The notes under the pieces were generated by a model, which was not told where the DNA came from, ran no database searches, and saw only the letters and a program-made list of their open reading frames with translations. 64,000 nt of DNA, taken from NCBI GenBank assembly GCA_021442155.1, contig CM038220.1, positions 79,285,817-79,349,816 on the forward strand, written 5' to 3'. Source of the DNA: Cymbidium sinense (taxonomy: Eukaryota > Streptophyta > Magnoliopsida > Asparagales > Orchidaceae). Positions 10,600-22,250 of the stretch are shown in pieces. The position numbers and the translations under genes were made by a program. Position 1 is the stretch's first letter. Each line of letters starts with the position of its first letter.

Positions 10600-11500
10600 T
10601 TGAAAAGAGGAGTACCTAGATAATTGATCAAGATGATGTTGATGAAAGTTAGTGATCCTCGTATCGATTAATCCTATTATTGTTGATTTTATTAGCGGTT
10701 ATGAAGCAACATTTATTTTGTTAAGGAGGAGACCGCTTTGCCAAATTTTTTAAAGAATTTCATAATGGTTTTGACGCGTATAGAAGCATTGAAAATGATA
10801 AAATCACAAGAAAGCAAAGATGAGTAATGGGAAATCCACCTTGAGTTTTGTAAATCATACTTGGTTTATTATAGAAAAGATCGCTCGTGCTCTGGATAAA
10901 TAATCTACCTATAATATAAAAAAGCAATGGCATAATGGATCTCCTTGGCGTAAGCGTGTGTGTGAGAAGTGAAGAAACCAGATTCTCCATTAACGATAAC
11001 CAAGAACCAAACATTAGTGATACAATTTTTAATGATACGAATAAATTCATTTGAGAATCCGAAAAGTTGTAATATAGAAACGAGGAATTCCCAAGAGAGT
11101 TTGTCAAAGGCTTTAGAAATGTCCGGTTTGAAAGCAATGTTACCGCCTCTAATAGGACATCAATATCATGAATCATTTCTTGTGCTAAAAGGATATTATC
11201 AGCTATGGTTCTCCCTTTAATGAAACTAGTTTGACTGGAGATAATGTTCCAACAGTTGATACGGGTTGATTATTTTGGATATTAGCTTGTTAAAAAGGTG
11301 CATAGACTAATCGGCCTAAAGTCATTCCATGTTTCCTGGATGGTTGTTTTAGGATAAGTATTATGGAGGTGCTAGAGAAGACTCTAGGAAGGGGTTGCCA
11401 TTGAAAAGTCAATAACGGCTTCAATTAAATCGACTTAATAATGGACCGCTGGAAGAATATAGTAGTGTAACCATCCCGCCGAATCAATGAATTCATGCTT
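10600..11500 (-). pseudogene. LINE reverse transcriptase core (broken)
   Basis: Minus-strand translation in shifting frames shows DISKAFDKLSWEFL with the first catalytic Asp, then FTSHTRLRQGDPL and PITHLCF. The box that should read FADD is damaged by an indel near 10810-10790, where the frame reads CFLVIL. Together with several stops this leaves no working polymerase. The blocks and spacing match plant L1 elements. Confidence 0.8.
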
Positions 11501-11512
11501 TGGAGAACATTA

Positions 11513-11935
11513 CTAATTTCGAATCCGTGGAGACCTACAAAGGTAGATGTTTTGATCGTAAGTAATTTTGAGGGAATCGATGAGGGTTAGAATAGGTTCC
11601 ATGTTAATGTTGTTGTTTAACAAATTTTGGAAATGATGGATAACCGAAGTCTTTAATATCATTTTATCCGATATCCAATTATCATTATTATTTTTAATTT
11701 TCTTAATCGAGTTTATAACTTTTCTTTTGTTGAAAAGAGCGTGGAAATATTTTGTGTTTCTGTCGCCATCGGCAATATGTTTAGTAGCAGCTTTTTGCCG
11801 CCAATAAGTTTCCTCCATATTTTGATATTTAATCAAGTTATCTCTAGCTTCGTTGAGTTCATCATTTTTATTGGTCCAAACGGCAGCCTTCTTCAAGAGA
11901 GCACACAAGATCTTCCATAGTTTTAAGATTTGCAA
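11513..11935 (-). pseudogene. LINE ORF2 linker between endonuclease and RT
   Basis: Minus-strand frame with EETYWRQKAATKHIADGDRN, then TKYFHALFNKRKVINSIKKI and WISDKMI. This is the hallmark linker of plant L1-type ORF2 (E..WRQ..R..W...GDRNT.FFH). The frame is open for 140 codons, the longest intact piece of ORF2 here. Confidence 0.85.
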
Positions 11936-12021
11936 AATGTTTTAAAATGATGTTTATTCCACCAAAAGTTTGTTTTAATCTTTTAAGTTTAAGCCAAAAA
12001 CGGATCATGCCTTTAATGGAG

Positions 12022-12846
12022 TTATCGGTGAATAGGGCCGTCATAGTCAAAACAATGACATAAAGTCATTATGTTGCAACCACATATTTTGGAAACGAAA
12101 GGGGACTGCGGTATTGAAGTAGGGGTGTTTTCACAAAGGATCGAAGAGGGCGGATCGACAGGTTCTAAGTGTTCTACCGAGGTATGAGGCCATTGATCAA
12201 TCCAAAGGTGGTTAACCATGATACGATCGAGGCGTTGCCAAAGTCTAGAATTGTTCCACGCGGTAGTTGGAACCGAGAACCCTATATCGGTAAGGTTACG
12301 TAATCATATTAGCTAAATCTTCCATAGAATTAATATTAGAGACCCTCCCTTCTTTCAAGTAGAGAGGATGGTGTTGAAATCTCCGCCAACCATCCGTGGT
12401 TGAGTGACAGAGGAAGCTAAAGATCTTAAGTTATTCCGTAGAATGTTCCTACCAGCTCTATTACAAGATGCATAAATAAAATAGCACAACACGGTGAAAA
12501 CACCCACGTAAATCGAGCATTAATCAATTGTTGTTGTCAAGGATATTGATGTCGATAGAATTATTCCAAAACAACCAAATTTTGTTGTTAATGTTGTGAG
12601 AAAAATTAGGAAACCTAGTGTTCTAGCATAAATGCAATCTTAGAAGAGTGGATAAGTGGTTCTGATAGTAAGGAGAGATATGTTATGAATGCAAGAGGCT
12701 TCTAACGCAATGTAACTAGTAGTCCCAATACTAATGTTCCAAATGATGAAATTAATCATAATTGTTGGAATGGAAAAATTGATTGGATGAGAATGAGGAG
12801 AAAGGAAATTATATGATGTAGGGTTGATGAAGATCTTGTGATTCAC
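12022..12846 (-). pseudogene. LINE AP endonuclease (broken)
   Basis: Reading from about 12765 the minus strand starts MINFIIWNI, like the opening of L1 endonucleases, then EASCIHNIS. Near 12215 it reads RLDRIMVNHLWIDQWPHTSVEHL, which matches the endonuclease end (LDR.L.N..W....P......L). The SDH.P segment just after it is distorted by frame changes. The middle is badly degraded. Confidence 0.7.
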
Positions 12847-13023
12847 TGCATTTTTAGAGTTATTTTGATTTGAATGATTTTTTTTGTTTATACGCTTTGA
12901 AAGGGTCTGTCGGTGTCCAAGGTATCTCCGTCTGAAAAAGAGTAGTTTGTGTGATCCAAAGTTTCATTATTACGCAAAGGAATCGTGATGGTAATTTCCT
13001 TCTTCCATATCGAGAATGACCGA

Positions 13024-14020
13024 TTAATTATCATTTTGGCCATTCAAAGTGTTAGGGGATGTAGGAATAGTTTCATCTTCTTTTTCTAGATTAATGGTTT
13101 GTTTTATTTTATTTTGTTGCTGATCCAAACTAAGATTTACAGTCGAGGTGATGTTCCCAACCCTAAGTTCATCAGAATTTCTTTGTTTTGGGTCATTAGT
13201 TGTAAGGGCCTGCATGTTACCAATGGGCATAGTAGTAGGCATATTTTCTAAGTTCCCAAAATCAACTGTGTCATCAATGTCATTGTTCAACACCTGAATA
13301 TCCTCCTTTTGCAATTCAACCGTTCTAGATAAAGAGTGATTTTGTGGAGGATGATTATTTTGGTTAGCTTTTGGCACATATGCCATTTTAGTTGGTTGTT
13401 CCTTAGTCACCAAATAGTAGAATAGGAAGATTGTTTTTTTGAGATGTGGATGTAAGATAAAACAATCTGTGTTCATGCCCATGAATTTTGCAAAGGTACG
13501 TAAAGAGGGAAAGTTTTCAAATTCAACCTTTTGATTATAACCCATTTTTCGATCCAATGATTTCTTTTGATGTTTTTTTATTATATCAACTTCAACAAGT
13601 ATGAAGCGGGGATCTCACCAGTTTTGATCAATTTGAAGAGGCCGCCCAAAGATAGCCCCACAAAGAACAAAACTGATGCAACAAAGTGTATGCGATATTG
13701 GGCAAAGCGAGCCAAATAGAACAATTGGTGATTCCTCTTTATCAAAACTAGGTGTCCACTTAAGAAGTCATTTGTTAAAATGAAATAAGAACGACATGCA
13801 AAACTCTTGAATAATCCAAATCATTTGATAATTGAATTAGCACATGCCTCGATCAATCCCACGTAAAAAATGCCCGAGCTTGACTATGAAAAAAGAGCGA
13901 TATTTTCTAAGTTCGCGAAGTTAAATTTACCCACCAACGAGAATTCAAATGGCTTAGCTAGAATTTTCACATCCAATAACACATTATTGCGTGGCATACC
14001 ATGGAAATCGAGACATTAGT
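13024..14020 (-). pseudogene. LINE ORF1 with DUF4283-like domain (broken)
   Basis: Minus strand from about 14010: PRNNVLLDVKILAKPFEFSL, then frame-shifted KWTPSFDKEESPIV, FGRPLQID and DPRFILVEVDI near 13740-13590. The last four are typical of the DUF4283 domain of plant L1 ORF1 products. The following open frame (13557-13024, 177 codons) is a Gln/Asn/Thr-rich tail. ORF1 proteins bind the element RNA. Bases 14020-14245 hold the 5' part and show no domain. Confidence 0.8.
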
Positions 14021-14245
14021 TTAACCAAGTATTGGGGAACGATTTAGAGAGCATCCTTGAAAGATTTAATGAAGCCGTAGGTAAGGATAGGATCGAGCAT
14101 ACGGGTGCTGTCCGTGAGCGGAATTTCGCCATCCAAGAGAGGCGGTTTACATTACCAACTAGAGCAGGGGAGAGATCGATACCAAATCGCGGAAGAACAA
14201 CGGTTGATTGCAGTCGGAAGCAAGGAAAACACGGGAGCCGCCAGG

Positions 14246-14741
14246 TAGATGTTTTATATGTGTGTTTTATGTGATTTATAAGGAGTGTGTGAATGTGTTC
14301 AAGTGATTTGATGATGAACAAAATATTGATATGTGTTAATGTGTGAAATTTCAAAATCAATATGTTAGTCAAATAAGGTAATTATATGGAATCAATATTA
14401 CTAGTTTAGTTAATTGTGTTTATGCAATGCGTTTGCAAATCAGTTTTAATTATATGATATTTTTATTATTTTATGATATGAATCTTTTGAATTTATTACT
14501 TTTTCTAATTTTTAAATATTTTTAATCATTATTCATGGTCTAATTTAATAATATAACTGCTAGTGAATTAGAAGACTATTTAATCTTGAAAAAAAAATAT
14601 TTAGTGAGAAAGAGATATTTATGAGAGTTGCTAAAAAAACTATTAAGCTAAAATTAGTATTTTATCTAATATTATCAAGTATTGAGTATTCTATTATTTA
14701 GAATTTATGATATAAATATAAGCCCATATTAAATAACATAA

Positions 14742-14792
<51 letters not shown>

Positions 14793-14817
14793 TTTATCTA
14801 ATCCCACAAAAATTTCA

Positions 14818-14853
<36 letters not shown>

Positions 14854-15200
14854 CAAAATTACTTCACCCTAATAAAAAATATTTTATAGATCACAAAATT
14901 ATTAAATTTATTGTAGGATAAGTGCAATCTATGACTAATCAATCAAAAATTATATTTATTTATCTCAAAATGAATGTAATAAATTCAAAATTCATCTTGA
15001 TCAAAATTTTTATGATGTCATACTCTATTTTTTTTCTAGTCAAATTAGATGAGTTATTAATCTTAACATGTGATAAATTAGAAAGGTTAAGGTTGTGCTT
15101 CGAAAGACTATATACAATGATTTATATTTAATACGCCATCAAAAAATTCACTTAATTAATACACAATGATCTTTATGTAATATTTTAATTTAAAATTAAG
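14246..15200 (+). other. Downstream region of peptide locus, copy A
   Basis: Matches 49725-50660 (copy B) without a large gap: 'tgtgttttatgtgatttataaggag', 'gatttgatgatgaacaaaat', 'gtgcaatctatgactaatca'. AT-rich, no gene seen. Similarity fades near 15200 and 50660. Confidence 0.75.
14741..14850. repeat. (ATT)n and (GA)n microsatellites
   Basis: ATT run at 14741-14790 and GA run at 14823-14850. Copy B has only a short gagagagaaag at the GA place. Confidence 0.95.
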
Positions 15201-15729
15201 AAATATATCCAGGACAATTTTTTCACTCATTTTAAATTCATAAATATTATAAGCCTCAATAGATGTAGATATTATATTCATCTAATGCTCTTAAAAAGAC
15301 TTCCCAAAAAAAAAACATTTTAAACAAAAATATAAGTCTAAAAAAATACAAACTTTTTATAACAAAGATCAGAGCTAATTTAAAATACTTGACAAAACAT
15401 TTATCGATCAAGAGATCTAAGCTACTATGCTCCCACTAAGATGCATTATCTTTTTATTGTGGACTCAAAAATTTATTTGCAATATATTAGATTTTTAATA
15501 AAACTTAAAGATTTTAGATGTATCTTAAAAACATATAAATGACTTAGTCTCTTTGGGTGCAAGATATTAAAATTTTGAATCACTCTTACACAAATATCAA
15601 AGCGTTCGTTAATTGTTACAACTTTCAATAATTTGATTGTAAAGATCAATCAAACTTATCTATATTATATGAAAAAATATGTATTCAAGGGCTAGAAATT
15701 ATGGGCTCTGAAAATTTGTCACCGACCTC
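15201..15729. other. AT-rich stretch without visible gene
   Basis: No open frame or motif that I can support. It lies between the end of homology to copy B and the start of the unclassified repeat. Confidence 0.5.
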
Positions 15730-17501
15730 TCGAAAAAATTTTAGATTGAAGAGAGTATGATTTAAAGTGTGTCGGTGTAATTTTCAGAAGGCAGATGGAA
15801 TAGTAGATAAGACACTACCCAGAGATTTCATTCTCATTTGGTGAGGACTTTAGAGTTCTGTTTCTTATAAAGCAAGCCTAGTTGATTACCTCTCAATGAG
15901 AGAGACTTTCGACAAGGTCGTTAGATCGCTAAATACATAGCGTATAGTAACAACATATGGAGATTTAGAATTTAGAATATGAAATTCATCATTTCAGCTT
16001 AAACCGGATGGTTGGGAGAATGATGACGTGCCCGATCTAGATCCCATGGTTCCATCATCCAGGCGCCGGTCCAGTGTACTTAGTCGAGGAGGAAATGACC
16101 GAAAGATCCTCATCGCAAACACAAGAGCCGAGAAATCCTAGACTGGGTGATATTTGTGGAGATAGTCTTAAGTCTACCTAGACAGAGTGTTGTTTGTCTT
16201 ATAAAGTATACCCTATGATTCTCAAAGGGCGAGCCATTAAGAGCATAATGCCACGGTCTTGATCATAATATGTGGAGCCTAAGCCAAACCACCATGTGAG
16301 GACCTCATAATTTCATGTAGCCTATCACAAGCCACTAATGAATCAAAGAATACGGGTCAAGTCCTTACTGGTGTAAGATTGATTGAGAGTGAACATAACA
16401 GAACACTTGATTTGACATTGGCTCTTATGTAAGCTAAAGTTTTCTTAATTTGTCACCCCCGATAAACGGTTGCGGAAGGTGGATGGATTGAGTTTGATTT
16501 AAGTTTTTAGTTATAGAGTTTCATTGGCTTTTCATACTTAATTTGATTTGAAAAATTGATTAATTTGAATATGTTTAAGAGCTTTAGATCCCGTCAACTC
16601 AGTTTAGCTGCTAAGAGAGGATTAGATCTATTGTCACCTCAGAGAATCAATTTCTCAAATATTTCACTGATTTGTTAACTCTTATTATAAATTTTTAGGT
16701 TTTGTTAAATCTTGGCTTCGAAACAACGCAAACATCCTTAGACACCAATTTAAATATTTAGCGTTGTCTACCCATGTGGGTGTATAGTAATTTTAGGTAA
16801 TTTTATGTTTGAATTATGAGATTGATTTTGTATTTTCATTTAATTCCAACTTTAGCCTGTGCAGCCTTTTAAGACATCAAAATTTGCACTTGAAATCTCT
16901 ATGTCCAAGCACATGTAGGTATTTATAGCTTAGCTAATTTTATCTAATTAATGAAATCATTGATTTTGAAGATCATAATTAGAATGAAATTCCTTAATTT
17001 TTGATTGAAGAAAGCCCTATGATTTTTTGTAGATTTTGATTTAGTATCACCTTCTGTCTTCTTGTACAAAGAGTTGTAGATTCGATGGCGAAGAATGCAT
17101 TTTGATTTAGATTGTTGTTTAAAACATTACTTGCACTTAGTTTACTTGTTGAGTTTTTGTAACTCTCCCAACTTGATTATGTTCAATTTACATCACTTTT
17201 GATAAGTTACGCCGATTTCAGTGTTTATTGCTTTATCCCTACTCATGCTTATTAGTTAGCATAGTAATCACCTTCATATTCGTATAAGAGTTATTAAACC
17301 CAATTTGGATTCATTTTTAACTCCATATCAAATTTTATAGACTTTAAGTATTGCAAGTTTGTTATGAGTTTAGTATTAGTCTCCCCAAATTTCAATTAAG
17401 GCTTGTTTAATTTTGAGAAATTTATAAAAAAAAAAGAAATCACTTTACCGCTTCAATTTAAGCCATAGAGAATTGCAATTAGAGTTTGTGAGTTTAATAT
17501 T
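15730..17501 (+). repeat. Unclassified dispersed repeat, copy 1 (first part)
   Basis: Reads in parallel with the reverse complement of 33530 down to about 31090: 'caccgacctct', 'gaagagagtatgattt', 'cagatggaatag', 'gatcccatggttccatcat', 'caagtccttactggtgtaag', 'gtatttatagctta', and 'taatgaaatcattga'. It is non-coding in all frames on both strands. Copy 1 lacks about 0.5 kb that copy 3 has near 31500-32000. It is interrupted at 17502 by a foldback element and continues at 19105. It could be LTR-like or a large non-autonomous element; no terminal motif settles this. Confidence 0.7.
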
Positions 17502-18184
17502 GGGGAAATTTTTAAATTAGGCATAATTATTAGTTTAATTAGCTAATTAGGCATTGTAAAAAAAATTTAATAAAATAGGCCAAGTTAGTCGTTGACGACA
17601 TGTAACATGTCATCCGTCGGTTGTCCGGTTAATGTTGTGAGCTTCATATATTTTTTTTTTTAAAAATAGGGGGCAGCTGCATTATTTTGCTCATATCTAC
17701 CTCATCCTGTGTCGGAATTGAGTGAGCTTGGTATCGTTGGAATTTTAACGAAATTTTCCACAACTTTTATGTTGATCAAAAAATTAAGATTGTCCCAATA
17801 AGCAGCAGTTTTTGCGAATGCGCAAAAAACTACGGCATCGACCTGAAATTTTTGAGCACCCACATTTATTTGTCTATATCAGACTCATCCAATGTTGGAA
17901 TCAAGCGAGCTTAGTATCGTTAGAATCGTAACGAAATTCCTCACAACTTTCATGTTGATCATAAATTACGATTGTGGCCCGAAAATTTAATAATTTAAGG
18001 TGTGTTTATAGCGTGTGTTCTTAGCTTATTGTTATTTTCGTGGATTATATGCCGTGATAATTAGGCTGGATGAAAAAAAAGTAATTAAAAGAAAATATTA
18101 AAATTAAATAAAATCTGAATTATTTTATTATTGTTGGTTTGATGAATCTATTATTTTTTAGAGAATGAGAATATTCTAAAAAAA

Positions 18185-18185
<1 letters not shown>

Positions 18186-18275
<90 letters not shown>

Positions 18276-18285
18276 TATTATTATT
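18186..18285. repeat. (ATT)n microsatellite
   Basis: About 100 bases of ATT units in the loop of the foldback element. Confidence 0.95.
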
Positions 18286-18556
18286 TGTGTTAGTTTCATT
18301 GGTTTTGTTGATTGAGTTATATGAAAGTTTGGTTTTGATGACTTTGATTGTTTTGATCTGTAGCTTATATTATTTTATGTGACTAAATATTTATTAAATT
18401 CTAATTTTATTTTTTTTATTAAATTTATTATTGTTTGCACTATTTTTAAATAATATTATTCTATTTAAGTCTATGTTATAGTATTATAATTAATTGTATT
18501 ATTACAAATTTCTTAAAGAATAAAAAATACTCACTCAAGGTTTGAGAGCACATGAT

Positions 18557-18592
18557 ATATGTATGTATGTATGTATATGTATGTATGTATGC
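18557..18592. repeat. (TATG)n microsatellite
   Basis: Short TATG/GTAT run in the foldback element, near the inner end of its right arm. Confidence 0.85.
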
Positions 18593-19104
18593 ATTATGGT
18601 TTAGTATTATAATAATTGTACCTGTGTATTGGGTCACAATCGTAATTTTTGATCAACATGAAAGTTGTGAGAAATTTTGTTTCGATTCCAACGATACTAA
18701 GCTCGCATGATTCTAACACCGGATGAGTCCGATATAGAAAAATCGCTTTCAATAATTTTAGACTGCAGTTTTTTTTCAAAAAGCCGCTTATCGAGCCACA
18801 ATCTTAATTTTTAACCAACATGAAAGTTGTGGCAAATTACGTTATGATTCTAACGATACTAAGCTCACTCAATTCTGACACTGGATGAGTTAGATATAAG
18901 CAAAATACTACAGTTGCCCCAATTTTTTTTTTTTAAATTAATGCGAGTCAGTCGTCCGTTGAACAGACGACTAGCGCTGACGTGGATGCCATGTTGGCAC
19001 CAGTCGTCCGTTTAATGAATGACTTGGCCTATTTTGTTAACATTTTTTTCGGTGCCTAATTAGCTAATTAAACTTAATATTATGCCTAATTTAAAAATTT
19101 CTCC

Positions 19105-19450
19105 TTTAATATTAGTTTCCCCAAATTTTACTTGTATTTTAAATGAGTATTTTATTCTTTCCAAAAATTTTCTTTAAGTGCTCTCTTCTTATTTCTCTTT
19201 GATTTAACATTTATCTTCATATTTATCATATATTCTTTTGTTTGAGTTAAGTTTAGGTAATTTCCATTTGAATTTATTTAAGTCTTGAATTTTAGTCTAA
19301 ATTTAAGCCCCTCATCCTTGTGTGAGTGCATCCGTGTTTTCTTACTCGGTATGCCCTCATGTAGTGTCTTGTGACACTGTCAGATTCATCTCATCTCTTG
19401 AGCACGATGAAGCCTTCAAACCTGAAAGAAGATAAATGCAATATATATTC
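19105..19450 (+). repeat. Unclassified dispersed repeat, copy 1 (last part)
   Basis: Continues the match to the reverse complement of copy 3 (about 30930 down to 30640): 'aagtgctctctt', 'cttcatatttatc', 'gagttaagttta', 'aagccttcaaacctg'. This shows that the foldback element split one older repeat. Confidence 0.65.
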
Positions 19451-19988
19451 ACCAATAAGTTGTCTTATTGAATGCATTCGAAAAGTCCAAATGAAATCCA
19501 CAGAATGACTTATAAAGTGACTTTTCAATTAACAAGTGAATTATGTTCTAATTCATATTTTTGAAATCAAATTGGAGAAATATAAATAAGACTCACAACA
19601 AATTGGGAAGCTCGCTAATAAGCTGTCTTATTGAATGCATATATTAAAGTATCTCGATTCAAATGAACTGAAGAAGGCTTCAATTGAATTTAAGGTTGTA
19701 GCATATGAGATCTACAATATATCTGAATGCCTACTTTCAAGTAAGAGTAGAACCCAAATGCAACCTTTGCAACACCTAGTTATAAAATTATTGGGGGAAT
19801 ATTGCGTGGATCGAGCCACTCACGCTTTGTCCTTAACTTTTGACTTCTCTTCTGCTTTCGCCTTCTATGCCACCGGATTCGTAACACATCATACAAGCGA
19901 ATAGAAGACGTTAATTAAGGCATTCTTAAATACACCCGCATGGACCCCGACACTATGCTGAATGATTAGATTCAAATGTCTGAGGATG
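19440..19988 (-). repeat. Unclassified dispersed repeat, partial inverted copy 2
   Basis: In the same orientation as copy 3 (31600-32340): 'gaaatataaataagactcac', 'aacaaattgggaagctcgc', 'aatttaaggttgtagca', 'taagagtagaacccaaatgc'. It lies tail to tail with copy 1. Similarity ends at 'tctgaggat' (19988). Part of the middle is deleted relative to copy 3. Confidence 0.7.
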
Positions 19989-20400
19989 CTGCGCGGGTTG
20001 CTACCCGGTTTAGTCTTAGGACTGCAGTTGAAATCATAGCCAGAGATCTTCTGAAACCTCATGTCATCCATGGTTTCAGATTTTTTAAAGACAACGAAAC
20101 GAATAGCTTCGAGGTTTTCCCTCCCACCTTCGCGTTCGGCTCTGACATTGCTCTACCGCCTTTGGGAATATCACTCCTTACCATTAAGGTCGAGCAAAAT
20201 CGTGACTAAACTAAAGCTAGAATTTGCTCTTCCACACTACAATTCTAATATCCTCGAGTAAGGCAAGGCAATCAGCAAGTGGAATTTGGAAGAAATATCC
20301 CGCCTTACAGGCCTTTTTCTTACGCTAGTATTGGCGGCGGTTGCGGACAGTGGGGGCGGGGTATTCCCTAACACCTTGGATGAGAAAAGAGGGTGCTTGG
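19989..20400 (+). other. GC-richer stretch, unrecognised
   Basis: Base composition is higher in G+C than the neighbourhood. One plus-strand frame from 19976 stays open for 77 codons (..FKDNETNSFEVFPPTFAFG..) and an overlapping one for 66. I recognise no domain. It could be a captured gene fragment or a transposon internal region. Confidence 0.3.
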
Positions 20401-20840
20401 TAGGGCTTCGTTGTTCAAGACTTGTGTTCGACTCAAAGTAGCTTCGTGTTGCTCGTTTATAAAGTATCGAGCGAACATGAACAATCTTTTTTGTTGTTAG
20501 GTGTTGATTTGACTCGAAATTAATAAATATTTATAAATAATTATATAAAAATTATATAATATATATGTTATATCATTAAATTATTAATTAATTAATTTAT
20601 ATTTAAATGAATAATTAATTTACTTAATGATGTTTAAATTAAATTAATTTAGATATATTATAAAAATTAAAATTAATTTAATGATTTGGATGAAATTAGA
20701 ATCATTAAAATTCTCTATTTTTGAAATGAACGGTTTAGATTTCCTATTAAGTATTAAGTTTTAACCTATATCCTAAACCCTAACTATTTAAGCTTACGAG
20801 ATGGGGGATAGCGTTCACAGTTTACTGTTTACGGCTCGCA

Positions 20841-21350
20841 CTCTTCGTCTCTTTGATTCTTCGACTGTTGCCTTATTTTTGCGACCGCTATCCCAATCTC
20901 CTTACCTCCTGGGCCTCCACTATGACTCTACGACTACGAGAGCACGAGCACTTGATATTCTTGCAATGTTATAATCCACGGGTAGAGCTGATTAGCCGAA
21001 CCGCCGATTGTGAAACTTTCTTTTCTACAGTTCGGTATCATTTATAACTTTTTAGTTTCTCTATCTTTTGCATAACTTCCTGAGTTGCTGAAGTGTCTGG
21101 GTTCTAGATGACTAAAAAATGCTAATATGCTATTGAAATTTCTCGAATTTCTGATTTCTGATGTTCAGTTTCTGATTGAAATTTACAATGAAATGCTGAA
21201 GTGCCTCTTCTCTTTCATTTTGTAATGTCGTGCATATTTTGGTATTTAGGATTTACTATCTATATGTAGGTGGTGTAGTATTCTTTTTTCTATTTCTAGT
21301 GTAGTATTTATAAATTAAATGACAAACAAAATGAAAACTGTAGTAAAAAA
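20841..21350 (+). other. hAT 5' leader region, no gene seen
   Basis: A short stretch with higher GC (20841-21030) ends in 'ttctacag', which could be a splice site, and is followed by AT-rich sequence. A polypyrimidine tract ending 'caatatag' lies just before the transposase ATG, so a leader intron is possible. This is inference only. Confidence 0.3.
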
Positions 21351-21359
21351 ATAATTGAA

Positions 21360-22000
21360 AAAGACCCAACTAAATAAGATATATAAGCAGCCATTTTATC
21401 AAGTTAAGTTGCATCTCATATTAAAAAAGATTTAACATCACAGCTCTTTAAAACCTACAACTCTTAAGTCTTAATGTAGTCATAATGGTGTAGCCCGATT
21501 GCTATATAAATAATGTCAAATGGTCCTCATGAACGAAGAATCTGGAGAGAACAACAAGTAGTCATATCTCAAAATAACTACAAGTAGACAAGTAGTCATA
21601 TCTCATAATAACTGTAAGTATTTTTTAGCCTGTATCATGGAGAATTTGATTTCTTTCTAATGAAGCATTAACTTGCCAATTTATAAAGTGATTGAAATTT
21701 GATAGCATGGTGTGTATATATTCCATATGGAGTTTCTCCCACACGGCTAAGAAAATAGAGAAAATAACAAGTAGATTGATCTCAAAATAATAGCAATGAT
21801 AGCCAAAAAGTATTACACAGTAAAACAAGCTCACAGCTCACTAATATTGATGGCTACTTTAATTATAAAATGGGCTCAATTTGAAATTTTTTATTAGCTA
21901 ATCAATGATGCTTTCATAGCTCGATGATTGTTTAAATTCTTCAAACACCCAGAAATGATAAAACCAACTTATTCGATAAAGTAAAGACCAAAACACAATA
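21360..22000 (-). repeat. Left subterminal repeats of the hAT element
   Basis: On the reverse strand this arm carries the blocks 'gagatgcaacttaacttgat', 'tgtgatgttaaat', 'cattatgactacattaag', 'gagaaactccatatgga', and 'cattgattagcta'. All of these recur in forward orientation at 24680-26990. Such arms usually hold transposase binding sites. Confidence 0.7.
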
Positions 22001-22250
22001 ATACAGCAAATAAAATATGTTATTTTCTAAATATCTTCTCATTTAATTCTATTTTGCTTTGCTGGGATCAAGAAGAAAAGCCTCATGCTTTATGTTTAAG
22101 TTGACTTTGTATGCTTAAAATGTCAAATTTACTAATGCTCTATTTCTATATGGATTGTGTCAGTAAAGTATCTTAATATTCTTATTTGAAGCATATAGAT
22201 TGTACCTTTAGTTTTGATATATATTTTCTTTTTCAATATAGTCTACTACC

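Larger units (their letters stand above)
7022..14245 (-). mobile_element. L1-type LINE, near full length, dead
   Basis: About 7.2 kb on the minus strand, ending in a T16 tract at 7023-7038 (the poly(A) tail). Order from the right is ORF1 with a DUF4283-like domain, AP endonuclease, linker, reverse transcriptase, zf-RVT region, RNase H and a long 3' region. Flanks 'tatgaagtttagata' (left) and 'tagatgttttatatgtgtg' (right) join to give the continuous sequence of copy B near 49715-49740. That fixes the insertion point and suggests an imperfect duplication around TAGATRT. Many stops and indels show it is old. Related fragments are at 55146-57227 and about 54770-55065. Confidence 0.9.
17502..19104. 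mobile_element. Foldback / Mutator-like non-autonomous element
   Basis: 1603 bases bounded by the perfect 9-bp duplication TTTAATATT (17493-17501 and 19105-19113). The ends are inverted: GGGGAAATTTTTAAATTAGG at the left, and on the reverse strand GGAGAAATTTTTAAATTAGG at the right. The pairing goes on for hundreds of bases. Each arm holds two copies of a block of about 90 bases with 'agcgagcttagtatcgttag' and 'cacaactttcatgttgatca' (left near 17700 and 17885, right inverted near 18640 and 18800). The centre is AT-rich with an (ATT)n run. No coding frame. A 9-bp duplication points to Mutator-type transposition; that is inference. Confidence 0.85.

Noticed and set aside
10969..11220. Plus-strand frame of 83 codons with a protein-like composition
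   Set aside because: It is the antisense of the LINE reverse transcriptase core.
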